Positions 23,260-32,011 of a stretch of 64,000 nucleotides of DNA are shown piece after piece. Every line of letters starts with the position of its first letter. Within the stretch, counting starts at the first letter, position 1. Below the pieces are notes generated by a model that saw only the letters and a list, made by a program, of their open reading frames with translations, made no database searches and had not been told where the DNA came from. Made by a program: the position numbers and the translations under genes. Origin of the DNA: Elioraea tepidiphila DSM 17972 (lineage in GTDB: Bacteria > Pseudomonadota > Alphaproteobacteria > Acetobacterales > Acetobacteraceae); contig NZ_KB899916.1 in NCBI RefSeq assembly GCF_000378465.1, positions 62,001 through 126,000 of the forward strand. Direction: 5' to 3'.

Positions 23260-24240
23260 ATGCCTGTCTCACGCCGCGCCCTGATTGGCGCCAGCCTCGC
23301 CGTTCCCCTCGTCGCCCCCGCGGCCGGGCAGAGCCGTTACCCCGATCGGCCGGTGGTGCTGGTCGCGCCGTTCGGCGCCGGCGGCGCCTCGGATGTCGCC
23401 GCGCGCACCTTCGCCGCGCACGCCGACAAGCATCTCGGCCAACCGATCGTGGTGGAGAACCGCACCGGCGCCTCGGGCATGATCGGCACGCTGCATGTGC
23501 GCCGCGCCGCGCCCGACGGGCAGACGCTGCTGATGGCGCGGATCGCCTCCTCGGCGATCGTGCCGGCGATCGATCCGTCTGCGCAATACGCGTGGGACGA
23601 GTTCACCTTCCTCGGCATGGTGGACATCAATCCTTATGTGTTCGTGGTGCGCGAGGACGCGCCCTGGCGCACGCTCGGCGATCTGGTGGAGGAGATCCGC
23701 CGCCGTCCGGGCGCGCTGAACCACGGCAGTTCGGGGCCGAGCACGATCCTCAATCTCGGCGTGCGCTATCTCCTGCTCCAGGCGGGGCTCGCACCGGACG
23801 CGACGGTCGAGGTGCCGTTCCGCGGCGGCGGCGAGGTCGCGACCGCCCTGCTCGGCGGGCAGGTCCAACTGGTCGGCCAGAACCTGAGCGAGGCCGCCGG
23901 CGCGATCGCGGGCGGACGGGTGCGCGCCCTCGCCGTCACGACCACCGAGCGCTTCCCCTCGATCCCGGATGTGCCGACGGTGCGCGAGGCTGGGTACCCC
24001 GCCCTCGAGGCGATCGTGGGTTGGGATGCGCTCGCGGGTCCGCCCGGCCTGCCGGCGACGGTGACGCAGCGCTGGCGCGAGGTCATGGGCGCGCTCGCGA
24101 AGGACGAGGGCTGGATCGCGGCGACCAAACGCGTCGGCTCGGTGCCCTGGATCACCGACGGGGCGGCGGCGAAGGCCTATATTGGCGAGCAGGTGCGGCT
24201 CTACCGCGACCTCGGGCGCCGGCTCGGGATGGTGACGTGA
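23260..24240 (+). CDS. Bug/TctC-family periplasmic solute receptor
   Basis: The product has 326 residues with a signal MPVSRRALIGASLAVPLVAPAAGQ. YPDRPVVLVAPFGAGGASDVAARTF and IVVENRTGASGMIGTLHVRRA are diagnostic Bug blocks. It resembles the receptor at 21624-22604 only at family level, so the two are not a recent duplication. No membrane partner is nearby. GGGGAGAT precedes the ATG. The 57-base distance to the thioesterase gene suggests joint transcription. Confidence 0.9.
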   Translation: MPVSRRALIGASLAVPLVAPAAGQSRYPDRPVVLVAPFGAGGASDVAARTFAAHADKHLGQPIVVENRTGASGMIGTLHVRRAAPDGQTLLMARIASSAIVPAIDPSAQYAWDEFTFLGMVDINPYVFVVREDAPWRTLGDLVEEIRRRPGALNHGSSGPSTILNLGVRYLLLQAGLAPDATVEVPFRGGGEVATALLGGQVQLVGQNLSEAAGAIAGGRVRALAVTTTERFPSIPDVPTVREAGYPALEAIVGWDALAGPPGLPATVTQRWREVMGALAKDEGWIAATKRVGSVPWITDGAAAKAYIGEQVRLYRDLGRRLGMVT

Positions 24241-24340
24241 CGCCGGGCGATAGCGCCCGCGCGCCATGACGCACCATCCCCACCCTGCACCCGGGCGGCG
24301 GCGCTGTTCCTTCCTGCCGCCCGGCGATGCCTGGCCGCAG

Positions 24341-25135
24341 CTACCAGGCGACCACGCGGCGATAGAGATGCCACGTCGCGTGGCCGAGCACCGGCACCAC
24401 CACCGCGAGCCCGATCAGTAGCGGCAGCGCTCCCGCCACCAGCAGCACCGCGACGATCAGGCCCCAGGCCAGCATCGGCACGGGGTTCGTCATGACCGCG
24501 CGCACCGAGGTTCGCACCGCGATCATCGGATCGACCGGCCGGTCGAGCAGCAGCGGGAACGAGACGACCGTCAGCGTCAGGACCAGCACCGCGAAGATCA
24601 GCCCGACGCCGTTGCCGATCACGATCAGCATCCAGCCCTCGCGGGTGGTGAACGCGGCGGTCAGCAGCGCGCCGATCGTCTCGCCATGCGCCCCATCACC
24701 GATGGTCGCGACGTAGATCAGCCGCGCGGCGATGATCCAGGCGACGAAGAGGCCGAACAGCATCGCGCCGAGCAGCGCGATCGCCGTGATGGAGGGCGAG
24801 CGCAGGACCGACAGCGCATGCGCGGCCGAGGCGGGCTCGCCGCGCTCGCGCCGGCGGCTGATCTCGTAGAGCCCGAGGGCAACCACCGGGCCGAGCAGCG
24901 ACAGCCCCGCAAGCAACGGAAACAGCAGCGGCAGCAGGCTGCCGGTGGCGACACGCGCCGCGATCAGACCGACCACCGGATAGATCACGCCAAGGAAGAT
25001 GAGCTGGGTCGGGATGGCGAGGAAATCGTCCCAGCCCTTCGCGAGCACCTCGCGCAGATCAACGAGCGTGATGTGCCGGACAGCGGGTTCGCCGCTCGCC
25101 GGAATCGCGTGCTGGTTCGCGGTCGCGTGCGCCAT
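24341..25135 (-). CDS. DUF2189 integral membrane protein
   Basis: The start at 25135 (MAHATANQHAIPAS) follows GGGAGCAAGG; an upstream ATG at 25213 would add 26 unlikely residues. The product has 264 residues. VRHITLVDLREVLAKGWDDFLAIPTQLIFLGVIYPVVGL is the conserved DUF2189 start, followed by about six membrane segments (LLPLLFPLLAGLSLLGPVVALGLYEISRRRERG, then ALLGAMLFGLFVAWIIAARLIY and others). The role of the family is unknown; it is often found near cytochrome oxidase or stress genes, which is not the case here. Confidence 0.85.
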   Translation of the reverse strand: MAHATANQHAIPASGEPAVRHITLVDLREVLAKGWDDFLAIPTQLIFLGVIYPVVGLIAARVATGSLLPLLFPLLAGLSLLGPVVALGLYEISRRRERGEPASAAHALSVLRSPSITAIALLGAMLFGLFVAWIIAARLIYVATIGDGAHGETIGALLTAAFTTREGWMLIVIGNGVGLIFAVLVLTLTVVSFPLLLDRPVDPMIAVRTSVRAVMTNPVPMLAWGLIVAVLLVAGALPLLIGLAVVVPVLGHATWHLYRRVVAW

Positions 25136-25286
25136 GGGCCTTGCTCCCTTCGCCGTGTCGAGGCCGGGCTCGCCCAGCCCGGCATCCGTCGCGTCGGGGG
25201 ATCGAACCGGCATCGGCTCGTGCGTCGGTCGAGCCAGCCGTGACGCCGGTCAAACCGCCAACATCGTCAGTCTAGCACAGCGAAGG

Positions 25287-26804
25287 TCAGTCAAGGGGGC
25301 GCAGCAGGATCAGTTTCGCGTCACCGCGGGCGTAGAAGTCGGGCACGGTCGCGACCGCGCGGAACCCCGTGCGGGCGTAGAAAGCGCGCGTCGGCGCATA
25401 GGCCGGCTTGCCGGCGGTTTCGGCGTAGAGGGCCGTGCCGCCCTCGAGACGCACCGCCTCCGTCACCCGGTCGAGCAGCGTCCGGCCGATCCCGCCGCCC
25501 TGTGCCGCGGGGTGGACGACAATCCAGTAGAGATCCCAGGCGCTTTCGGTGCAGGGGGTCGGCCCGTAGCACGCATAGCCGACCAGCACGCCATGCCGTT
25601 GTTCGGCAAGCACGAAGCGGTAGGACGAGGCATCACCCTGCGCGAGGCGGTCCTCGGCGAGTTCGCGTGCGACCGCGACCTCCGCCTCGGTGAAGACCCC
25701 GGTCGCGGCGCAGAGTGCCGCGATCCGCTCCGGGTCGCCGGCGACCAGAGTCGTGCGGAGGGGCGGATGCGCCGTGACCGGGCGCGAGGGTCGAGCACTC
25801 GACGGCGCGGAACCCGGAGGCGTCACGATGGTCGGCTCAGCGAGCGCGGCGGCAGCGATCCGCCCGACCAGGTCCCTGAACGACATCCCCGCGCGCTCCG
25901 CGGTCGCGGCAAGGCCCATGCCCGGCGTGAGGCAGGGATTGGCATTCACCTCCAGCACCCAGGGCTCGCCTGATCGATCCACACGCAGATCGACCCGTGC
26001 ATAGCCGGCGAGGCCGCACACCTCCCATACCCGGCGCACCAGCGCCGCCATGCGCTCGACCAGCGGCCCATCGTCGTGGCGCAGATCGAAGGAGCGCGTG
26101 GCATAGGGATAGATCGGATCGGTCGGGTCCCATTTGCTCGCCCAGTCGACGATGCGCGGGCGGCCTTCGGGCCAGCGGGGATCGAACACCTGCTCGGCAG
26201 CGGGCAGGACGATGCACCCGCCTGCGCCGTCGTCGATCGCCGAGAGATTGAACTCGCGCCCGTCGATGAAGGCTTCGGCGAACCAGCGTCCACCGTGCTC
26301 CGCCGCGCGCGCGCGCATCAGCGCGCGCGCCGCATCAGCATTCGCCACCACGCTGTCAGGTCCGATCGCGAACGAGGCATGCTCGGTTGCGTGCTTGATG
26401 ATCAGAGGGCCGGGGATGCCGGCGCCGTCACGCTCGATCCATGGCGGCGTCGCGATCCCGGTGGCGCGCAGCACGCGCTTGGTCGCGAGCTTGTCGGCGG
26501 TCAAGGCGAGCGCGGCGGCGGTATTGCCGGTGAAGGCGAGGCCAAGACTCTCGAGCAGCGCGGCGGCGGTCGGCGCCATCACGCCGGCTGCACGACCGAC
26601 CGTCAGGCTCTCGACCAGGTTGATCACCAGATCGGGCCGATCATCCGCGAGCGCGCCAGCAACGGCGGCAAGGTCGAGCCCCGCAGCCAGCCGACGCGTG
26701 CGCCAGCCCGCCTCGATCAGTGCAGCCTCGACCGCGCCGACCTGCTCCAGCACGTCCTGCTCGTCGGGCGGTGCATCGGGCGGCACCGCCTGATGCAGGA
26801 TCAC
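25287..26804 (-). CDS. ATP-grasp ligase fused to a GNAT acetyltransferase
   Basis: The start is GTG at 26804, overlapping the stop codon of the upstream ligase gene (GTGA). The product has 505 residues. Residues 1 to ~310 are an ATP-grasp ligase of the D-Ala-D-Ala ligase type: LVINLVESL, LTADKLATKRVLRATGIATP, PLIIKHATEHASFAIG and the metal site RVDLRVDRSGEPWVLEVNANP. A Pro/Ser linker follows. Residues ~345-505 form a GNAT domain with HPAAQGGGIGRTLLDRVTE (acetyl-CoA loop). Such ligases join a carboxylate to an amine using ATP. Together with lysine 2,3-aminomutase it suggests assembly and acylation of a beta-lysine amide. The product is not known. Confidence 0.88.
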   Translation of the reverse strand: MILHQAVPPDAPPDEQDVLEQVGAVEAALIEAGWRTRRLAAGLDLAAVAGALADDRPDLVINLVESLTVGRAAGVMAPTAAALLESLGLAFTGNTAAALALTADKLATKRVLRATGIATPPWIERDGAGIPGPLIIKHATEHASFAIGPDSVVANADAARALMRARAAEHGGRWFAEAFIDGREFNLSAIDDGAGGCIVLPAAEQVFDPRWPEGRPRIVDWASKWDPTDPIYPYATRSFDLRHDDGPLVERMAALVRRVWEVCGLAGYARVDLRVDRSGEPWVLEVNANPCLTPGMGLAATAERAGMSFRDLVGRIAAAALAEPTIVTPPGSAPSSARPSRPVTAHPPLRTTLVAGDPERIAALCAATGVFTEAEVAVARELAEDRLAQGDASSYRFVLAEQRHGVLVGYACYGPTPCTESAWDLYWIVVHPAAQGGGIGRTLLDRVTEAVRLEGGTALYAETAGKPAYAPTRAFYARTGFRAVATVPDFYARGDAKLILLRPLD

Positions 26805-27829
26805 GCCGCGACGCGCGTCCGCTGCCAGAGTCCGGTGCGGGCCAGCGCCGAGTCGAGAATCCGGTCCATCAGCCATGCGAAATCGTATCCCGCGAGGCGC
26901 GTGAGGATCGGCAGGTCGGAATGCGTCGGATTGAGTCCTGCAAGCGGGTTGACCTCGAGAAACTGCGGAACGCCCGCGGCATCGCAGCGCAGATCGATCC
27001 GCCCGCCGTCACGGCAGCCGAGCGCGCGCCATGCCGCCAGCGCAACCTGCTCGGCCGCGCGCGCCGTCGCGTCCGTCGCGATCGCGTAATCGACCCGGCC
27101 GTGCCAGTCCTCCTTGGTCGCGAGCCCGTACACGCCGCCATGCGCGGTCGCGTTCAGCCGCACCTCCATCGCCGCGATCGCCTGCGCCTCCGCCCCGGTG
27201 CCGACGATGCCGACGGTGAACTCGCGGCCCGGAAGATAGGTCTCGACCAGGACAGGCTGGCGGAAGCGCGCGAGCAGGTCGCGGCAGGTGCGGGCGAGCG
27301 CCGTCCGGGTCGTGCAGCGGCTGGCACTCTCGACGCCCTTGCCGGTGCCCTCGGCGATCGGCTTGGCGAAGAGCGGAAACGGCAGGTCGATCGCCGCCGC
27401 GTCGCGCGGCTGCTCGATCACGGCGAAGGGCGCGGTCGGCACGCCTGCATCCCGCACCACACGCTTGGTGTGGCCCTTGTGCAGGCAGAGCGCGAGCACG
27501 AGGCTGTCGGAGAACACGCAGGGAATGCCGTAGGACTCGCAGAGCGCCGGCACGAGCGACTCGCGGCCGAAGCCGGCCAGCCCCTCGCAGATGTTGAACA
27601 CGAGATCCCACCGCTCGCCGGCCGCGAGGCGGGCGACCAGCGCGCGGTGATGGCCGATGCGCTCGACCGCGAAGCCGCGGGCGGTGAGATGATCGCCGAT
27701 CGCATCGATCGTGCCGGCGCTGTCGAACTCGGCCGTCTCCTCCTCGCTCAGCCCCTCGGCGAGCCAGGCGTCGCGCAGATCGTAGGTGAAGCCGACGCGC
27801 AGGCGCCGCGCCATGCCGCCGTCAGGCAT
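26801..27829 (-). CDS. ATP-grasp ligase, D-alanine-D-alanine ligase-like
   Basis: The start at 27829 (MPDGGMARRLRVGF) follows AAGGGGG and overlaps the end of the kamA gene by eight bases. The product has 342 residues. GERWDLVFNICEGLAG and CLHKGHTKRVVRDAGVPTAPF match the Ddl fold (xKxxTK in helix), FPLFAKPIAEGTGKGVESAS is the ATP-binding loop and GRIDLRCDAAGVPQFLEVNPLAGLNP carries the Mg ligands. It is too different from true Ddl to be a peptidoglycan enzyme and is embedded between kamA and a second ATP-grasp gene, so a special peptide or amide bond, perhaps on beta-lysine, is the likely product. Confidence 0.88.
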   Translation of the reverse strand: MPDGGMARRLRVGFTYDLRDAWLAEGLSEEETAEFDSAGTIDAIGDHLTARGFAVERIGHHRALVARLAAGERWDLVFNICEGLAGFGRESLVPALCESYGIPCVFSDSLVLALCLHKGHTKRVVRDAGVPTAPFAVIEQPRDAAAIDLPFPLFAKPIAEGTGKGVESASRCTTRTALARTCRDLLARFRQPVLVETYLPGREFTVGIVGTGAEAQAIAAMEVRLNATAHGGVYGLATKEDWHGRVDYAIATDATARAAEQVALAAWRALGCRDGGRIDLRCDAAGVPQFLEVNPLAGLNPTHSDLPILTRLAGYDFAWLMDRILDSALARTGLWQRTRVAA

Positions 27830-29150
27830 GGGGCACCCCCTTCGCCCGCGCCGCGACATCCGGCGGCACGACGCGATCGGCGCCGAGCCCCCCTCCCGGA
27901 TCGGTGTAGCGATAGACGCCGCGTTCGAAGTTGCGCAGCAGCAGATCCTCGCCGTCCCGGCCGACCAGATAGTCCGGCAGCAGGGGGATCTTGCCGCCAC
28001 CGCCCGGCGCATCGACGACGAAATGCGGCACCGCGTAGCCGGTGGTGTGGCCGCGCAGCCCCTCGATGATCTCGATGCCCTTCTCGACCGGCGTGCGGAA
28101 ATGCGCCGAGCCCGAGATCGGATCGCACTGGTAGAGGTAGTAGGGCCGCACGCGCAGCTTCAGCAGCCCGTGCATCAGCGCGCGCATCGTGCCGATCTCG
28201 TCGTTCACGCCCTTCAGCAGCACCGTCTGGCTGCCGAGCGGGATGCCGGCATCCGCAAGGCGCGCGGTCGCCTCGGCCACCTCGGGCGTGAGCTCGTCGG
28301 GGTGCGTGAAATGGATCGACATCCAGAGCGGGTGGTAGCGGCGCAGCATCCGCGTGAGATCGCGCGTGATCCGCTGCGGCAGCACCACGGGCACCTTGGT
28401 GCCGATGCGCAGGAACTCGACATGCGGGATCGCGCGCAGGCGCGAGAGCAGCCACTCCAGCTTCTCGGTGGCGATGGTGAGCGGATCGCCGCCCGAGAGC
28501 AGCACGTCGCGGATCTGGGGGTGGGCGGCGATGTAGTCGATCGCGCGCTGCCACTGCGTCGTGCTGAACGTGTACTCGCCGCCCCCGCCGACCATGCGGC
28601 TGCGGGTGCAGTAGCGGCAATAGGTCGAACAGAAGCCGGTGGCGAGGAACAGCACGCGGTCGGGATAGCGGTGCACGAGACCCGGCACGGCAGCGTCATG
28701 ATCCTCGCCGAGCGGGTCGTCGGCTTCGCCCGGCACGCGCAAGTATTCGCCGTTCACCGGGATATGCGTGCGGCGCAGCCCCTGCGTGGCGTCGTGCTCG
28801 TCGAGCAGGCTGGCGTAGTAGGGCGTGATGCCGACCGGCAGCGGGCCGGTGTGGCGCGCGACCGCGCTCTCCTCGTCCGGCGAGAGGCGGATCACACGGG
28901 CGAGGCCCCGCAGGTCGCGGATGCGGTGCTGGAGCTGCCAGCGCCAGTCGTTCCACTCCGCGGCCGTGGCGTCGGGCCAGAAGCGCCGGCGGAACGCGCG
29001 CGCGCGCGCCGATTGCGGGAACGCGGCGCCACGCTCGCGCTCCTTCACCGTGGCGGCAAAGACCGGCCTGTCGAGGGCGCCCGCGCTGGCCCGCGCGGAC
29101 GCCACGCTGGATGGAGGTTCGGCTTCGGGGGCCTCGAGATCGCGATCCAT
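27822..29150 (-). CDS. kamA: Lysine 2,3-aminomutase (radical SAM, PLP)
   Basis: The start at 29150 (MDRDLEAPEAEPP) gives 442 residues. The [4Fe-4S] site is CSTYCRYC (about 174-181) within LATGFCSTYCRYCTRSRMVG. The PLP lysine is in VDAPGGGGKIPLLPDY (Lys about 388). The two acidic residues that hold the side-chain amine of lysine in the clostridial enzyme are both kept: QCDPISG (Asp ~344) and VDAPGGGGK (Asp ~381). The enzyme should turn L-lysine into L-beta-lysine. The length and full C-terminal domain argue against an EpmB role. It is the first gene of a coupled run with two ATP-grasp genes. Confidence 0.9.
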   Translation of the reverse strand: MDRDLEAPEAEPPSSVASARASAGALDRPVFAATVKERERGAAFPQSARARAFRRRFWPDATAAEWNDWRWQLQHRIRDLRGLARVIRLSPDEESAVARHTGPLPVGITPYYASLLDEHDATQGLRRTHIPVNGEYLRVPGEADDPLGEDHDAAVPGLVHRYPDRVLFLATGFCSTYCRYCTRSRMVGGGGEYTFSTTQWQRAIDYIAAHPQIRDVLLSGGDPLTIATEKLEWLLSRLRAIPHVEFLRIGTKVPVVLPQRITRDLTRMLRRYHPLWMSIHFTHPDELTPEVAEATARLADAGIPLGSQTVLLKGVNDEIGTMRALMHGLLKLRVRPYYLYQCDPISGSAHFRTPVEKGIEIIEGLRGHTTGYAVPHFVVDAPGGGGKIPLLPDYLVGRDGEDLLLRNFERGVYRYTDPGGGLGADRVVPPDVAARAKGVPHA

Positions 29151-29778
29151 GCTGGCTGTTTCCCTTCGACACCCGTCTGTCATGGGTCCGGCAGGCCCCC
29201 TGGCCGGAGTGCCGCGCTATGCGGCGTCGTGGCGCGGGCGCGTCGCCACCGGATTCGCTCCATAGTGCAAACGCGGGTGAGTCGCCAGTATTTCCGTCAA
29301 TCTCCCTCCCGATCATCGGGGACGGAAAAACCCATGAGCGCCAAGGGGTTGAGGGCTCGGAACGCCGGTACCGCCGGCTGAAGCAAAATATCCACCCAAC
29401 CCGTTTACTGGACGGTCAGCCGACAACAAAGAGAATAATGAGGTGATTATTGAAGAGCCTCCGCCGCGCCGCTGATCCATCACCTTCACCCGCAGTGTGC
29501 AGCTCGGCTGACGAACATCTCCCACGATCCGGCATCTCCATTCGCCGACGCGGCGGCGCGATTGTAAAGCCGGCGCGTTCGGCAAATCGTTGCCGCATCG
29601 AGATGCCATGTCGGAATGCCTCGCGAGCACCGGATGCAGACCCGGTGCGGGCGCCAACCACGGCTGTGCCCGGCCGATGCGCCGACGAGTCGGCCGCTGG
29701 CACGGCGATGGCGAATACCCAGATAGAGCGTGGCGGGAGCGCACCAGCCCCGCTTCAATCGGAGGAGGACGCCAAGCC
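29151..29778. other. Gene-free divergent intergenic region
   Basis: The 628 bases between kamA and the superoxide dismutase gene have no convincing gene. A markedly AT-richer patch at about 29,385-29,470 stands out from the surroundings and may hold promoters for one or both divergent genes. No repeat or RNA gene is recognised. Confidence 0.5.
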
Positions 29779-30501
29779 ATGACTGTCCCACGACGCGCCA
29801 TGTTCCGACTCGGCGCAGGGCTCGCGGCGGCGGCGCTCGCGCCGTCGCTGCGGGTCGCCCTCGCCCAACCGACCGGACCCTTCACCCTGCCGCCCCTGCC
29901 CTACGCCTATGACGCCAACGAGGCGGCGATCGACGCCCGCACGATGGAGATCCATTACCGCTTCCATCATGGCGGCCAGGTGAACGGGCTCAACGCCGCG
30001 GTCGCCGATCACAGCCGGATCGCGGCCATGCCGCTCGACCAGATCCTGATGCGGCTGGGCGAGATGCCGGAGGCGGTCCGCACCGCGATCCGCAACAACG
30101 GCGGCGGGCACGCCAACCACTCGATGTTCTGGGTGATCATGGGAGGACCGGGCGGCGAGCCGTCCGGCGAGCTTGCCGCCGCCATCACCCGCGACTTCGG
30201 CGGATTCGCCCAGTTCCGTGAGCGTTTCGACCGCGCCTCGATGGGCGTGTTCGGATCAGGCTGGGCGTTCGTGACCGTGAACCGGCACGGCGGGCTTGCG
30301 GTCGTGCAGCGGCCGAACCAGGACAACCCGCTGATGGACGGCGAGCGGGTCCTGATGGGCAACGATGTTTGGGAGCACGCCTACTACCTGCGCTACCAGA
30401 ACCGGCGCGCTGAATACGTGCGCAACTGGTGGAACGTGCTCGACTGGGGAAAGATCGGCGAACGTTACGCCGCGGCGAAGGCAGGCACGCTGACAATCTG
30501 A
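29779..30501 (+). CDS. Exported Fe/Mn superoxide dismutase
   Basis: The start at 29779 (MTVPRRAMFRLGAGLAAAALAP) gives 240 residues. The N-terminus is a Tat signal (PRRAMF, then a hydrophobic stretch to ALA). The mature part starts PFTLPPLPYAYDANEAAIDARTMEIHYRFHH and contains GGHANHSMFW, GSGWAFVTVN and DVWEHAYYLRYQNRRAEYVRNWW, so all four metal ligands (two His in the first half, Asp and His in DVWEH) are present. It removes superoxide, here apparently outside the cytoplasm. A GGAGGAGG site lies nine bases upstream. It converges with the DUF4167 gene across a hairpin. Confidence 0.92.
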   Translation: MTVPRRAMFRLGAGLAAAALAPSLRVALAQPTGPFTLPPLPYAYDANEAAIDARTMEIHYRFHHGGQVNGLNAAVADHSRIAAMPLDQILMRLGEMPEAVRTAIRNNGGGHANHSMFWVIMGGPGGEPSGELAAAITRDFGGFAQFRERFDRASMGVFGSGWAFVTVNRHGGLAVVQRPNQDNPLMDGERVLMGNDVWEHAYYLRYQNRRAEYVRNWWNVLDWGKIGERYAAAKAGTLTI

Positions 30502-30506
30502 AGCAG

Positions 30507-30532
30507 CGGGGAGGCGCAAGGCGGCCTCCCCC
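30507..30532. terminator. Bidirectional hairpin between convergent genes
   Basis: GGGGAGGC (30508-30515) pairs with GCCTCCCC (30524-30531). It lies in the 36 bases between the superoxide dismutase stop and the DUF4167 stop, and no U run follows, as is common in GC-rich genomes. Confidence 0.6.
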
Positions 30533-30537
30533 GCGCG

Positions 30538-30978
30538 TCACTCGGCGCCGGCGATCGGCTTCGGCTGGTCGCCCTCGCCGGGCAGCGACTGGACGGAACC
30601 GTTCGCGCCCTCGCCGTGGCCGTTCATGGCCTGCTCGACCGCGGCTTCGACATCCGTCTCGCCCTCGTAGCCGTTCGGCCCGCGGCGCGGCTGCTGCGGC
30701 TGCGGGTTCTGCTGGCCCTGCATCTGCTGCATCGCGTTGAGGATGCGGAAGTAGTGCTCGGCGTGCTGGAAGTAGCTCTCCGCCATCACGCGGTCACCAC
30801 CCGAGGTGGCGTCGCGGCCGAGCTGGAGATACTTCTCGAAGAGCTGCTGCGCCGTACCCCGCAGACGAACATCCGGGCCATTGGAATCGAACACGTGGTT
30901 GCGATTCATCGGCTGATGCCGGTGCTGATGGCGGCCGCCCTGGTGATGGCCGCGCCCGCGCATGCGCTTAAGGTTCAT
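30538..30978 (-). CDS. DUF4167 protein
   Basis: The product has 146 residues. It begins with a His/Arg/Gly-rich stretch (MRGRGHHQGGRHQHRHQPMNR) and then holds the conserved block VFDSNGPDVRLRGTAQQLFEKYLQLGRDA followed by VMAESYFQHAEHYFRILNAM, diagnostic for DUF4167. The acidic, low-complexity C-terminus is expected. The family is found in alphaproteobacteria next to prmC and prfA, as here, and the basic start suggests contact with RNA or ribosomes; the function is unknown. Confidence 0.9.
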   Translation of the reverse strand: MNLKRMRGRGHHQGGRHQHRHQPMNRNHVFDSNGPDVRLRGTAQQLFEKYLQLGRDATSGGDRVMAESYFQHAEHYFRILNAMQQMQGQQNPQPQQPRRGPNGYEGETDVEAAVEQAMNGHGEGANGSVQSLPGEGDQPKPIAGAE

Positions 30979-31126
30979 GTCGTTTCACGTCTGCCGTTGT
31001 TGCCGCAGCGTCCCCGCCCGGTCTGCCCGGGCGCCCCAAGACCGCCCATGGCGGCCCGCCCATGAGGCCGGCGCCCGTTCAGGGCCAATCCGGCGACGCG
31101 TCCCTCTCGCTGGGCTTGCCCGCACC

Positions 31127-32011
31127 CTAGTCCGCGATCCTCGGCTCGCCAACCGTTTTTTCCGCGTGGCGGAGCACAATAGCACGCGGGATTCCGCCCA
31201 AATCCTGCCGCAATTCGCCGACGCCGAGCCCGCGGGCCGCCGCCAACCGGCTGACATCAGCCCCCTGCCCTGCCCCGAGTTCGAGCACCGCCACCCCATC
31301 GGGCAGCAGGATGCGGGGCAGATCCGCAAGGATCGCGCGGTAGGCATCAAGGCCATCCACGCCGCCATCGAGCGCGGCGCGGGGGTCGTGCTCTCGTACC
31401 TCGGGCTCGAGCCCGGCAATGTCGCCGCTCGGAACATAGGGCGGGTTGGCCAGCACGAGATCGAACCCGCCGTCGAGTGCAGCCGACCAGTGGCCACAGA
31501 CGAACAGTGCCCGATCCGCCAGCCCTGCCCGCGCGGCATTGGCGCGCGCGACCGCGAGCGCGGCGGGCGAACGATCGACGCCGAGGCCGATTGCGGCGGG
31601 GAACTCGCTGAGTGCCGCGAGCAGCAGCGCCCCGGACCCCGTGCCGAGGTCGAGCACGCGGCGCACCGTCGGGCGATCCGGCAGGGCGGCGAGCGCGGCC
31701 TCGATCAGCGTCTCGCTGTCGGGTCGCGGGATCAGCACGTCCGGCGTCACGATGAGGTCGAGCGTCCAGAAGCCGCGCGTGCCGGCCAGATGCGCGGCCG
31801 GAACATGCGCCGCGCGCCGCGCGACCAGTTCGCGGAACCTCGCCGCCTCCGCAGCCCCGACAGGATCGCGCGCCTCGATCGTCAGCAGGCCCGGCGCGCG
31901 GCCGAGCACATGGCCGAGCAGCAGCCGCGCCTCGCGCCGCGGCCCCTCGATGCCGGCCGCGCGCAGCACCGTTCCGGCCTCGCAGAGCAGCGACCCGATC
32001 GTGTCCGTCAC
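31127..32011 (-). CDS. prmC: Release factor glutamine methyltransferase
   Basis: The product has 294 residues and methylates the Gln of the GGQ motif in release factors with S-adenosylmethionine. The start is GTG at 32011, overlapping the prfA stop codon as GTGA. The SAM-binding loop is [16 protein letters not shown], and [26 protein letters not shown] holds the NPPY motif that binds the glutamine amide. The order hisS-prfA-prmC with overlapping codons is a single operon. Confidence 0.95.
   Translation of the reverse strand: MTDTIGSLLCEAGTVLRAAGIEGPRREARLLLGHVLGRAPGLLTIEARDPVGAAEAARFRELVARRAAHVPAAHLAGTRGFWTLDLIVTPDVLIPRPDSETLIEAALAALPDRPTVRRVLDLGTGSGALLLAALSEFPAAIGLGVDRSPAALAVARANAARAGLADRALFVCGHWSAALDGGFDLVLANPPYVPSGDIAGLEPEVREHDPRAALDGGVDGLDAYRAILADLPRILLPDGVAVLELGAGQGADVSRLAAARGLGVGELRQDLGGIPRAIVLRHAEKTVGEPRIAD

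Noticed and set aside
27822-29150. EpmB, the EF-P lysine aminomutase
   Set aside because: The protein is longer, keeps the full C-terminal domain, and is linked to ATP-grasp genes rather than epmA or efp.
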